This document shows, piece after piece, positions 16,598 to 24,858 of a stretch of DNA of 64,000 bases (position 1 is the first letter of the stretch; the number at the start of each line of letters is the position of its first letter). The translations under genes were made by a program, and so were the position numbers. Source of the stretch: CBDCVN01 sp965223585 (GTDB lineage: Bacteria; Deinococcota; Deinococci; Deinococcales; Trueperaceae); NCBI GenBank assembly GCA_965223585.1, contig CBDCWW010000020.1, positions 60,541 to 124,540 on the forward strand, in the 5' to 3' direction. The notes beneath the pieces were generated by a model, which saw only the letters and a list, made by a program, of their open reading frames with translations, ran no database searches and was not told the origin of the DNA.

Positions 16598-17941
16598 ATG
16601 AAGCGCTTTTTTTATGTATTTCTCTTTTTGACACTTCTCACAAGTATTTTTTGGGTAGGGGCTCAATCAGCTCGAGCTGAAATCTGGATTATACCCATAG
16701 AAACTGAAATTACTCCTGTAACAACTAAATTTGTAAAGAGTCGTATAGAACAAGCAAATGCAACTAGGCCCCAACCTTCAGCTATAGTCTTCTTGATAGA
16801 TACTCCCGGGGGACGCGTAGATGCTATGATGAAAATAGCTGATACAATTTTGTCAACCCCTCTTATGCCTACTATAGCTGTGGTTAGAAATGCTATTAGT
16901 GCTGGTGCGTTAATTGCTATGAGTGCTGAGAGCTTGGTAATGCTGCCCGGTTCTTCTATAGGAGCGGCATTGCCTGTTACTTTAAACCCCACAACTTCAA
17001 CTGGTCTCTCGCCTGCCGAAGAAAAAATCAATTCTGTTGTAAGAGAAAAATTTGTTTCTGTAGCACAAGTACGCAACCGTAATGAATTAGTTGCCGAGGC
17101 TATGGTAAACCCTCGTATAGAAGTCCCCGGTTTAGCTACAGATAAGGAGTTAGTAACTTTATCTGCCGCTGATGCAGTAGAGCACAACATTGCTGATTTA
17201 GAGGCCCCTAACTTAAGAGAAGCATTAAAAGAACTTGGCTATGGAGATGATGTTAATACTTTAAGAATGGGACCTAGTGCTACTGAACGTGTTGCCTTGT
17301 GGGTAACAAGTCCTTTAGTGGCAGCTGTTTTGCTTGCTGTAGGAGTTATTGGCATTCTATTAGAAGTTTTTATTCCGGGCTTTGGTCTGCCGGGCATTTT
17401 AGGCACATTTGCTTTGCTGCTATTTTTTGGGGGCACTTTGATAGCTAGTCCTAGTGGTATTTGGGATATAGCACTTATTATGGTGGCGCTTATTTTGATT
17501 GTGCTCGAGCTTTTTGTAATTCCCGGCTTTGGTATAGCAGGTATCCTTGGCTTAGCTGTACTAGGCTACGCAACATGGCGCATATTTGAAGGTGATGCTA
17601 TAGCAGCTTTTGCCTACACTTCAATAATTGGCGGTTGTTTGCTAGCTATGATTCTCTGGCTATTTTATACTGGCAAACTAGGGCGTTTTCTGGTTTTATC
17701 TGACTCTATAGGTAAAAGTAGTCAAAGCCCTAAAGTAACTACTAATGCTGCCCCTCTAGAAAATTTAAGCCACTTTGTTGATAAAGAGGGTATAGCTTTG
17801 AGTGATTTACGCCCTGCTGGGATTGCCCGCATTAATGATGAGCGTGTTGATGTAGTTACCCAAGGAGACTTCATTAATGCCAATACTCCCATTAAAGTTT
17901 TACGCATCGAAGGCAATCGTGTTGTAGTAAAGGCTTTATAA
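16598..17941 (+). CDS. NfeD-family membrane-bound serine protease (ClpP-class domain plus NfeD)
   Basis: 447 residues from the ATG at 16598, chosen over an ATG 21 nt upstream because it opens a clean signal peptide (MKRFFYVFLFLTLLTSIFW) and fits the promoter. Residues 25-220 are the ClpP-class protease, with FLIDTPGGRVDAMMKIA and the nucleophile region NAISAGALIAMSAES. Then come about four TM helices (VAAVLLAVGVIGILLEVFIPG onward) and a C-terminal NfeD OB-fold (DLRPAGIARINDERVDVVTQGDFI). The family cleaves membrane proteins such as stomatins. No stomatin gene is adjacent; an ABC ATPase follows almost without a gap. Confidence 0.9.
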   Translation: MKRFFYVFLFLTLLTSIFWVGAQSARAEIWIIPIETEITPVTTKFVKSRIEQANATRPQPSAIVFLIDTPGGRVDAMMKIADTILSTPLMPTIAVVRNAISAGALIAMSAESLVMLPGSSIGAALPVTLNPTTSTGLSPAEEKINSVVREKFVSVAQVRNRNELVAEAMVNPRIEVPGLATDKELVTLSAADAVEHNIADLEAPNLREALKELGYGDDVNTLRMGPSATERVALWVTSPLVAAVLLAVGVIGILLEVFIPGFGLPGILGTFALLLFFGGTLIASPSGIWDIALIMVALILIVLELFVIPGFGIAGILGLAVLGYATWRIFEGDAIAAFAYTSIIGGCLLAMILWLFYTGKLGRFLVLSDSIGKSSQSPKVTTNAAPLENLSHFVDKEGIALSDLRPAGIARINDERVDVVTQGDFINANTPIKVLRIEGNRVVVKAL

Positions 17942-17946
17942 CAAAA

Positions 17947-18699
17947 ATATTACTAAGTGTTAAACATCTAGGTAAAATTTATCCTAATGGTACTGTAGCT
18001 TTACAAGATACTAATCTAGAAGTTAAAGAGGGTGAGCTGCTTTCCATAGTAGGCCCATCTGGTTGTGGAAAATCTACTTTATTAAGAATAATTGCAGGCT
18101 TAAGCAAGCAAACCTCTGGTGAGATTAGCATTAAGAAGGGACTTTCTCAAGCTAGAAACATCAAAAATTCTATAGGTTTTGTTTTTCAAGAAGCTAACTT
18201 GTTGCCTTGGCGCAATGTGATAGCAAACGTGGCTTTACCACTCGAATTAGTTGGTATCAGTAAAAGAGAGCGTTTGACCAAAGCAGCTAAGGTGCTTGAT
18301 TTGATAGGGCTAAGTAACTCTTTTAAATCTTATCCTATAGAGCTTTCAGGAGGGATGAGCATGCGTGTTTCCATTGCAAGAGCACTTATAACTGAGCCAC
18401 GTTTATTACTGATGGATGAACCTTTTGGAGCACTTGATGAAATCACTCGTCAAAAGCTTGGTCAAGAGCTTTTACAACTTAAAGAAGCTACTGGAACCAC
18501 AGTCATCTATGTAACACATAATGTTTTTGAAGCAGTTTACCTATCACAGCGTATTTTAGTGTTTAGCTCGAGCCCGGGAAAAGTGATCAAAGAGGTCTTG
18601 ATAAATGAACCACCTATGCGTAGTGAAGACTTTCGGGGTAAGGAAATTTTCTCACAAGCAGTAATGAAAACAATTAAAGCACTTGGACAAAATTTCTAG
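17947..18699 (+). CDS. ABC transporter ATPase, NitT/TauT/SsuB-like, with no standard start codon
   Basis: The frame encodes a full ATPase: KHLGKIYPNGTVALQD, Walker A GPSGCGKST, Q-loop FVFQEANLLPWR, signature LSGGMSMR, Walker B LLLMDEPFGALD, and the H-switch region YVTHNVFEAVYL. No ATG, GTG or TTG lies in frame between the nfeD stop (17939-17941) and Walker A. The codon where a start is expected is ATA (17947), giving (M)LLSVKHLGKIY. The first standard start, TTG at 18199, would delete Walker A. Either ATA is used, or a mutation has damaged initiation. The PWR motif after the Q-loop fits the SsuB/TauB class, matching the permease at 4030-4863. The IS4 element inserted at its stop codon. Confidence 0.8.
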   Translation: MLLSVKHLGKIYPNGTVALQDTNLEVKEGELLSIVGPSGCGKSTLLRIIAGLSKQTSGEISIKKGLSQARNIKNSIGFVFQEANLLPWRNVIANVALPLELVGISKRERLTKAAKVLDLIGLSNSFKSYPIELSGGMSMRVSIARALITEPRLLLMDEPFGALDEITRQKLGQELLQLKEATGTTVIYVTHNVFEAVYLSQRILVFSSSPGKVIKEVLINEPPMRSEDFRGKEIFSQAVMKTIKALGQNF

Positions 18700-18705
18700 A
18701 AAATA

Positions 18706-20299
18706 TTTCAAAACCGTACACTTTTTTGAATTGAGGAAACACCAAAGGGCAAGGGCGAAAGTCAACCAAGGGTAGATCAGATCGAAATAAAAAAGCCCCA
18801 CATTGAGCTTCAAGGGTATTGCAAAATTACTTGAAACATGATTAATGCAGGGCATGAGTTATTCTCAAAAATCATATAACAGAATATTCGCTACACTCAA
18901 GCAGTTTGCACAAAAAAACATATCAGGTCAATCATCGAGGCGATTAATAGTTTTTGCCTTGATGATAACAGGGCTAGTTCGATCAGGAAAAATAGCGTTG
19001 GATGAAATGGCAGATAAGAGCACAAAACATAAAAATAGTAAAACAGAAAGCCGAACAAAGCGATTTAATCGTTGGTTGAGGAATAAAGCTGTCAATAAAG
19101 AAACGATGTACTTCCCTTACATCAAAGAAATACTAGCAGGGATAAGTAAAACAAGCTTAATATTCACAATAGATACAAGTAGTTTAGGGAAACATTGTGC
19201 AGTACTGATGATAAGTGTGATATACCAAGGAAGAGCATTACCAGTAATTTGGAAAGTAAGAGAAGGGAACAAAGGAAGCTTTAGTGAAGCAGAACATATA
19301 GCTTTACTAGAGGAGTTATACGAGTTAGTGCAAGAATTAGAAGAGGGTTTAGACAAGAAATTAGATGTGGTAGTAGTGGGTGACAGCGAGTTTGATGGAG
19401 TAGAGTTCCAAAAGAAATGTGAAGAGTACAAGTGGGAATATATACTAAGAGCAGCAAAAAACATCAATTGTTATGAGGAAGGAGAAAACGAGCCATTCAA
19501 ACCAGAAGACATATTCCAAGAGGGAGGGCAAGTAAGTGTAGAAGGGATAGAGTACACGAATGAGAGGTATGGGCCAGTACAAATAATAGCGTGGTGGGGC
19601 AAAGAGTATAAAGAGCCAATATATTTAGTAACAAATGTGGAGTTAACAGAAGAGGCATGTGAGCTGTATAGAAAGAGGAGTTTGATAGAGACATTTTTTT
19701 CAGATGAGAAATCAAGAGGATTTAACATACACAAAACGCGAATAAAGAATCCCAAGAGGCTAGAAAAGCTTTTACTGGTAGCGTGTTTTGCATACATCTG
19801 GATAGTATATTTAGGATCTGTAGCAAGAAAAGAAGGGAAGGAGGGGCAATTTAGAAGGAAAGACAGAAGGGTACTGAGCCTATTTCAGTTAGGGAAGAAA
19901 TACTTAGAGTATCTACTAGAATGTGCAATGCCTTTACCAGAAGGGCTATTAGAGCTACCAGAATTTTGGGAGGAAAGTGCATGGATTTAAAAGCCTAGTA
20001 ATCTAAAAAACAAAGAAGTTAGCTTCAAAGCAGTGTTTGAAAGTCTCTCAGAAAAGCAGTGCTAGGTGAGGTCATATCCATATGAAGAAGTCATGACAAA
20101 TAAAAGGCTCATAATAGACATTTTCTCTCATTTTTTGTTGGATTGAAGAGCAGGTTTTGCAAAAAAGTAACGAGCTAAATCAATAACTAAAATCAAATTT
20201 AGAAAACAGATAGAAATTGAGGTCTTTTTTGAGTATCTATAATTGCCTTGGGTACGCAATTCGTTTCCTGCAAAGGGTGAAGAGTGTACGGTTTTGAAA
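18706..20299 (+). mobile_element. IS4-family insertion sequence with 7-bp target duplication
   Basis: Ends are inverted repeats TTTCAAAACCGTACACT (18706-18722) and its complement (20283-20299). The flanks GAAAATA at 18699-18705 and 20300-20306 are identical, a 7-bp target-site duplication, which fixes the element at 1594 bp. It carries one intact transposase gene and about 290 nt of non-coding DNA at its 3' side. The duplication includes the last base of the ABC ATPase stop codon, which is preserved. No CTCGAG site occurs inside. Confidence 0.93.
18845..19990 (+). CDS. IS4-family transposase
   Basis: 381 residues, intact. DDE residues: D in FTIDTSSLGKH, D in VVVGDSEFDG, and E in the YRKRSLIETFFSDEK block, which is the Y-R-E-K signature of IS4 transposases. 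The frame is undamaged and the ends are clean, so the element is probably active or recently active. Codon choice (AGA, ATA, GTA) differs from chromosomal neighbours. Confidence 0.93.
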   Translation: MQGMSYSQKSYNRIFATLKQFAQKNISGQSSRRLIVFALMITGLVRSGKIALDEMADKSTKHKNSKTESRTKRFNRWLRNKAVNKETMYFPYIKEILAGISKTSLIFTIDTSSLGKHCAVLMISVIYQGRALPVIWKVREGNKGSFSEAEHIALLEELYELVQELEEGLDKKLDVVVVGDSEFDGVEFQKKCEEYKWEYILRAAKNINCYEEGENEPFKPEDIFQEGGQVSVEGIEYTNERYGPVQIIAWWGKEYKEPIYLVTNVELTEEACELYRKRSLIETFFSDEKSRGFNIHKTRIKNPKRLEKLLLVACFAYIWIVYLGSVARKEGKEGQFRRKDRRVLSLFQLGKKYLEYLLECAMPLPEGLLELPEFWEESAWI

Positions 20300-20317
20300 G
20301 AAAATATACTGTATTGA

Positions 20318-20662
20318 TTAGTAGGCTACTCCAAAAAGCATGAGCCTTCTAGCAAACTCAAAATGTGTATCACTCTGAGGGTTAGTATTGATTCCATGTA
20401 CTTCTACAATAGAAAAGGGTATTCCCAGAATAGTGTAGCTCTTAACGATACAAATACCCTCTCTGACCTTGTGTACAATTTGTTTAAGAGTCAAAATTCT
20501 TTCAATAGGATTGTCCATCAAATTATTGTTGACCCGTATACAGGCGGTAATTTCCTCGCTGGTAAGATATCGGTCATTCTTGTTTGCGTAAAGGGCAAAA
20601 AGTGACACTCCAATGAAAGTGAGTAAGGCAACAACTGTAATGATTATTGTTTTGTTGGACAT
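20318..20662 (-). CDS. small single-pass membrane protein, unknown
   Basis: 114 residues, with an N-terminal TM (IIITVVALLTFIGVSLFALYA) followed by a soluble part (SEEITACIRVNNNLMDNPIERILTLKQIV). It starts inside the yqeG-like gene (19-nt overlap), so the two are probably translated together. I recognise no family. Its downstream end lies 12 nt from the IS4 target duplication, so its original 3' context may have been altered. Confidence 0.55.
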   Translation of the reverse strand: MSNKTIIITVVALLTFIGVSLFALYANKNDRYLTSEEITACIRVNNNLMDNPIERILTLKQIVHKVREGICIVKSYTILGIPFSIVEVHGINTNPQSDTHFEFARRLMLFGVAY

Positions 20663-21147
20663 TCTGAGGTGTAGTATCTACGATATTGCCTCTCAAGCTT
20701 TCTCAAAATTCTAGTGTGTCTTTTCCCGGGTGATAAGGGGTTTACTAAAATTGATTTAGCACCTACTAAATTAGCTCCTAAAACATCTGTAAATATTTGG
20801 TCACCTATAACAACTGTTTTTGCTGGAGGAGTGCCTAAGTGCTTGAAAGCCCTGTAAAAAGCAAAAGGTAAGGGTTTACCTACAAGGGATAGGCCTTTTA
20901 TATTTAAAGTTTGAGACCATGTTCTTACTCGAGCAATAGAACCATTGCTTAAAATGAGTATAGAAAAGTTAGCTGTTTTTAACTCCTCCACCCAAGATTT
21001 GTAGCGTGCATCTATAGTCTGCTTGTTACTAGCAACAAGGGTATCATCTAAGTCAATGCAAATTGCTTGCACACCCAGACTACTCAATAATCTAGGATTT
21101 ACTTCCAAAACATCTTTAACCTGCAAAGTAGGCTTTAGCATGCCCAC
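20644..21147 (-). CDS. YqeG-family HAD-type (IIIA) phosphatase
   Basis: 167 residues. HAD motifs: DLDDTLV (motif I), ILSNGS (motif II), GKPLPFAF Lys (motif III) and IGDQIFTDVLGA (motif IV). Basic C-terminus. YqeG proteins are cytoplasmic phosphatases of uncertain substrate; in Bacillus they sit next to a ribosome-assembly GTPase, which is absent here. Confidence 0.88.
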   Translation of the reverse strand: MGMLKPTLQVKDVLEVNPRLLSSLGVQAICIDLDDTLVASNKQTIDARYKSWVEELKTANFSILILSNGSIARVRTWSQTLNIKGLSLVGKPLPFAFYRAFKHLGTPPAKTVVIGDQIFTDVLGANLVGAKSILVNPLSPGKRHTRILRKLERQYRRYYTSECPTKQ

Positions 21148-21224
21148 TCTTTCAAAATTACTATTTTAGTTGCCACAGGATTGTTAATGGTATAGGATAG
21201 ATTTTAGACCTAACTTACAGGGAA

Positions 21225-22568
21225 TTAGCTTAAACTACTTTCATTAGCATATAAAAAAGCGTTGTCCCAAAGGTAGTCAATGACTTTTTTAGCGTCTTCT
21301 AAAGGCATGACTTTACAATTTTCACCATCATAAGTTAGTAAGGATTCTTGGGGCACATTACTTTCACTTGAATTAGCTACAAGAGATGCTTTAATACCTT
21401 CTAAATTATTTAAGGGACCGTTTATATCAAAATCTATATGAGCATCTAATTTTTCTTCCATCCAAGCTTCAATCTTATTATCTAGTTGCTCGGCTGTGAG
21501 TGGTCCATCAGAAGTTAAGAGATGATAATAAACTAGTATAATTTCTTTACACTCTTCTTCTTCGGCAGAATCAATTAGCGATTGAAAAACACTAGCATTA
21601 GTAGCCAAATTTTTAAAGAACAAAGTCTCAGTCACATTTTTTTGGAATTTGATTTGCTTGTTTTTGTAGTTGGTATATTGCTTAAAAGCAAAACCACCTA
21701 AAGTTAGAGCTAATGAAAAAAGTGCTAGTAAAACAGGCATAATATTGCGCACTTCGTCTTCATCAGTATCTAAGTTCTCGAGAGCAGAAGGGCCAACTGT
21801 TAAAAAGAGTACTAGTCCTACAATAATAATTATTTGAGGAAGAGTCTTAAGGATTATTGGTATAGCTGCGCCAACTATAGGAACGCCAAAGAACAAACGG
21901 TCTTTCCAAGTCATACTAGTTTTTACATTTGGGAATATAAGCTCGAGATCAAACTTAGGAATTCCTTTATACATATAAATGTAAACTTTCCCCGGTATGC
22001 CCTTAAGATTTTTACGTTTGGCTTTTCTTTTAGCAAAATATTCTTCCCCTTGATACTTTACTAGTAAGACTACCCTCTCAAATACACCAAAGGTGAAATC
22101 CACATCTTTCCTAAATAATCTTTTTAGTTGTATTGTTTGTGGAGCATCTCCTCTGTAATAGCAAATTACTTCATCAAAATCCCTAAAATCTACATCTGTT
22201 CTTAGCTTAATTAAGGAAACTTCTTTAAAAGCTTCCTGCAAAGCCGTTTCTGACAAAAGATTATAATTAGCTCTTTCTAAAACTGTTTGAAAATCCTTCA
22301 TCAAATTAGCTTGCTTTTGAGCAAGTTGTTCCTCTGTAGGCTCTATCCTAAATTTAGTGTCAGCATCAGGATTAAAAGGAGCAAAGTCCCCTTTTAAACG
22401 CTCTTGAGTGTGGTGAAGCTCAAAGTGATAATAAGCTGACAAAATGCTACAGAATTCTCTAAATTTTTCTGTTTCTTCAGGTGGTAATTTTCCATCTTCA
22501 ATACAAATATCTACAATATCTGTACGACTATAGGGGATAAACGCTTCACGATCTTCATGGACAGCCAT
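21225..22568 (-). CDS. DUF3754 (TMEM143-like) membrane protein
   Basis: 447 residues from the ATG at 22568, preceded by AAAGGAGT; the frame stays open 23 codons further but without a ribosome site. Soluble N-terminal region (YHFELHHTQERLKGDFAPFNPD, YRGDAPQTIQLKRLF), two TM helices (VPIVGAAIPIILKTLPQIIII and MPVLLALFSLALTLGGFAF), then YKNKQIKFQKNVTETLFFKNLATN and a C-terminal helical domain. This pattern matches DUF3754, known from cyanobacteria, plants and mitochondria; function unknown. It is divergent from the hydrolase-OsmC gene. Confidence 0.8.
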   Translation of the reverse strand: MAVHEDREAFIPYSRTDIVDICIEDGKLPPEETEKFREFCSILSAYYHFELHHTQERLKGDFAPFNPDADTKFRIEPTEEQLAQKQANLMKDFQTVLERANYNLLSETALQEAFKEVSLIKLRTDVDFRDFDEVICYYRGDAPQTIQLKRLFRKDVDFTFGVFERVVLLVKYQGEEYFAKRKAKRKNLKGIPGKVYIYMYKGIPKFDLELIFPNVKTSMTWKDRLFFGVPIVGAAIPIILKTLPQIIIIVGLVLFLTVGPSALENLDTDEDEVRNIMPVLLALFSLALTLGGFAFKQYTNYKNKQIKFQKNVTETLFFKNLATNASVFQSLIDSAEEEECKEIILVYYHLLTSDGPLTAEQLDNKIEAWMEEKLDAHIDFDINGPLNNLEGIKASLVANSSESNVPQESLLTYDGENCKVMPLEDAKKVIDYLWDNAFLYANESSLS

Positions 22569-22680
22569 GTAAATACTCCTTTTTATTAGAATGTAGCTGT
22601 ATAATGACCTAACAACATATGAATATATACTATACATGAAATGTTTTTCATAAATTTCAAAATTTTAATGGAGATGCCAT

Positions 22681-23877
22681 ATGCCATCACAACGGCTAAG
22701 TTTTCAAAATAAAAGTGGACTAAACCTCTCTGCACACTTAGAATTACCACAGGATCAACCTATAAGGGCCTACGCTCTCTTTGCTCATTGCTTTACTTGC
22801 TCAAAAAACCTTAATGCAGTCCGCCATATCGCTAAAGCTCTTAATGAGCGCAACATTGCTGTATTAAGGTTTGATTTTACAGGCTTAGGCCAAAGTGAAG
22901 GGGATTTTTCTGATACCAACTTTTCTTCTAATGTAGATGATTTGGTAGTAGCAGCAAACTTCTTGGCCGATAATTTCCAAGCACCACAAATATTAATAGG
23001 CCACTCACTTGGTGGAGCAGCAGTACTACAAGCAGCTAAGCAAACCACTACTGTTAAAGCCATTGCTACTATTGGAGCACCTTGTAACCCCACACATGTA
23101 ACCCACCTGCTTAAAAGTGAGCTGGCAGCTATTCAGCGCTTAGGGGAAGCTGAAGTAGAGCTAGCAGGTAGAAGTTTTGTAATAAAGAAGCAGTTCTTAG
23201 ATGATCTCGAGGAAGCTAATATGAAAGAGGCAATAGCAAACTTAAATAAAGCTTTGTTAGTTATGCATTCCCCCTTTGATAAAACTGTAGGAATTGATAA
23301 TGCTGCTGATATTTTCAAAACAGCCAAGCACCCAAAAAGCTTCATAAGTTTAGATAATGCTGATCATCTACTTACAACTGAGGCTGATGCAAAATATGTA
23401 GGTGAAGTAATAGCAAGCTGGGTGAGCCGATATATCGAAACATCGCTACCTAAATCCCTTGACTCTGAAATTATTCCCCAAGGTACAGTATTAGTGCAGA
23501 CAGAAAAAAATTATCGTAGTGAAGTTTATACTAGTAATCACCATTTTATTGCTGATGAGCCAATTCACGTTGGTGGTACTGATGCTGGACCTAGTCCCTC
23601 CGAGTATTTAGCAGCAGCTTTGGGTGCTTGTAAAACAATCACTGCACGGATGTATGCTGATCGTAAAGGTATTGCCTTGGAAAGAGTATCAGTAAAAGTT
23701 CAAAGAGAACAAGAAAGTAATTCGGATAACACTAAAACCACTCATTATTATGCCGAACTTGATTTAGTAGGGGAATTAACTGAAAAGCAACGTGAGCGCA
23801 TACTGCAGATTGCAGATAGATGCCCAGTACAAAGAGTTATTGAGGGTAAAGTGGAAATTCATAGTAAATTAAAGTAG
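22681..23877 (+). CDS. alpha/beta hydrolase - OsmC fusion protein
   Basis: 398 residues. Residues 1-250 are an alpha/beta hydrolase: FAHCFTCSKN oxyanion region, nucleophile elbow GHSLGG, and late D/H residues in HSPFDKTV and DNADHLL. Residues 265-398 are an OsmC/Ohr domain with FIADEPIHVGGTDAGPSPSEYL, a redox Cys in LGACKTITARMYADRKG and a second Cys in CPVQRVIEG. OsmC-type proteins reduce organic hydroperoxides by paired Cys. The fusion is a known architecture (bifunctional hydrolase/OsmC). A GGAG ribosome site precedes the ATG. Confidence 0.93.
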   Translation: MPSQRLSFQNKSGLNLSAHLELPQDQPIRAYALFAHCFTCSKNLNAVRHIAKALNERNIAVLRFDFTGLGQSEGDFSDTNFSSNVDDLVVAANFLADNFQAPQILIGHSLGGAAVLQAAKQTTTVKAIATIGAPCNPTHVTHLLKSELAAIQRLGEAEVELAGRSFVIKKQFLDDLEEANMKEAIANLNKALLVMHSPFDKTVGIDNAADIFKTAKHPKSFISLDNADHLLTTEADAKYVGEVIASWVSRYIETSLPKSLDSEIIPQGTVLVQTEKNYRSEVYTSNHHFIADEPIHVGGTDAGPSPSEYLAAALGACKTITARMYADRKGIALERVSVKVQREQESNSDNTKTTHYYAELDLVGELTEKQRERILQIADRCPVQRVIEGKVEIHSKLK

Positions 23878-23965
23878 ATTTTTGCTGTCTTAGTAGCAAC
23901 ATATTTTACTTAATATCACCCTAATGACAGCTTCTAAAGACTTTGTTTTTTCAGGTTTTTAGCAT

Positions 23966-24295
23966 ATGGAAAAATTTATTGAGGTGCTTAAAGATAACTT
24001 ACCTGAAACGCAACTACTTGAAGAAAAAGTGTGGAACTACAAATCTATTGGACTTACCCTAGGCTATTTTATCATAGCCTTAGCAATTTTATTTGGCTCT
24101 AACTCTATATCATCTCAAATACTTATGAATATTTTCGAAAGCTTATTTTTCGTTGGCATTGGCCTTTATATGCTTAGAAAGCGCCCGGTTTCACTGGGGC
24201 TTGGGAAAAATTCTGGGCCACGCAACAATGGATTGATGAACATTTTCCTAGGTGTAATTGGACTATTAGCTTTTCTCTGGCTGCTATTTTTCTGA
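23966..24295 (+). CDS. small multi-pass membrane protein, unknown
   Basis: 109 residues with a charged N-terminus (EVLKDNLPETQLLEEKVWNYKS) and three hydrophobic segments (IGLTLGYFIIALAILFG, ILMNIFESLFFVGIGLYML, MNIFLGVIGLLAFLWLLFF). Weak AGG ribosome site. Same strand as the hydrolase-OsmC gene, 88 nt downstream. No family recognised. Confidence 0.6.
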   Translation: MEKFIEVLKDNLPETQLLEEKVWNYKSIGLTLGYFIIALAILFGSNSISSQILMNIFESLFFVGIGLYMLRKRPVSLGLGKNSGPRNNGLMNIFLGVIGLLAFLWLLFF

Positions 24296-24858
24296 AAACA
24301 AATTCTCTTGTGCTATAAGCATAGAGGACATCTCCCTGAAACCTTCTGAGTGAAAAGGTCTTACTGTGCTTTGCTCTCTTGCAGAAACCACTCACTTGGA
24401 AATACCAGCGGTAGTTAAAAGCCTCAGGCAAAAAGTTTTCATCCCAGACCTCTATCCTAAGCAACCCTGTAGTTGCTAGCGTTGAACCACAGTATTGCTT
24501 AGTCACTTTCAAAGAAATCTGTATCAAGTGACAACTAGCAAGTAATTCTCTGACAATATAATTTGTTTTACGTTGCCAAATTAGGAGAAGCTTGAGCTTT
24601 ACTGTAGCAAACCAAACTAAAGCAAGTAAAAATTTAGTAAGAAATAGCTACATTAATAGAGTTGTTTCGAAATAAAATAGTGCTCCAAATACTTAACGCA
24701 TTCAACAAAAAGTTTGGGTACTTGCGAAGGCTTAGTTATCGTAGTATGCATTTTGTAAGCTGTAAACTGAGTGATTGTATATATCATAATGTACATAAAA
24801 TTATTCCAGAACAAGTCTAAAGTTAAGTGCTCGAGTTTCAAGAAAAAGGCTTACCTAA
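24296..24858. other. non-coding spacer
   Basis: I call no gene. A 117-codon minus-strand frame (24174-24527) overlaps the preceding gene antisense. Its middle part (RIEVWDENFLPEAFNYRWYF) reads somewhat protein-like, so a decayed gene is possible. One CTCGAG at 24830. Confidence 0.4.

Noticed and set aside
22569..22637. Upstream extension of the DUF3754 gene
   Set aside because: A good AAAGGAGT ribosome site precedes the internal ATG at 22568; the upstream codons lack start signals.
24174..24527. 117-codon minus-strand ORF
   Set aside because: Overlaps a likelier plus-strand gene by over 120 nt and has no start signals; at most a remnant.
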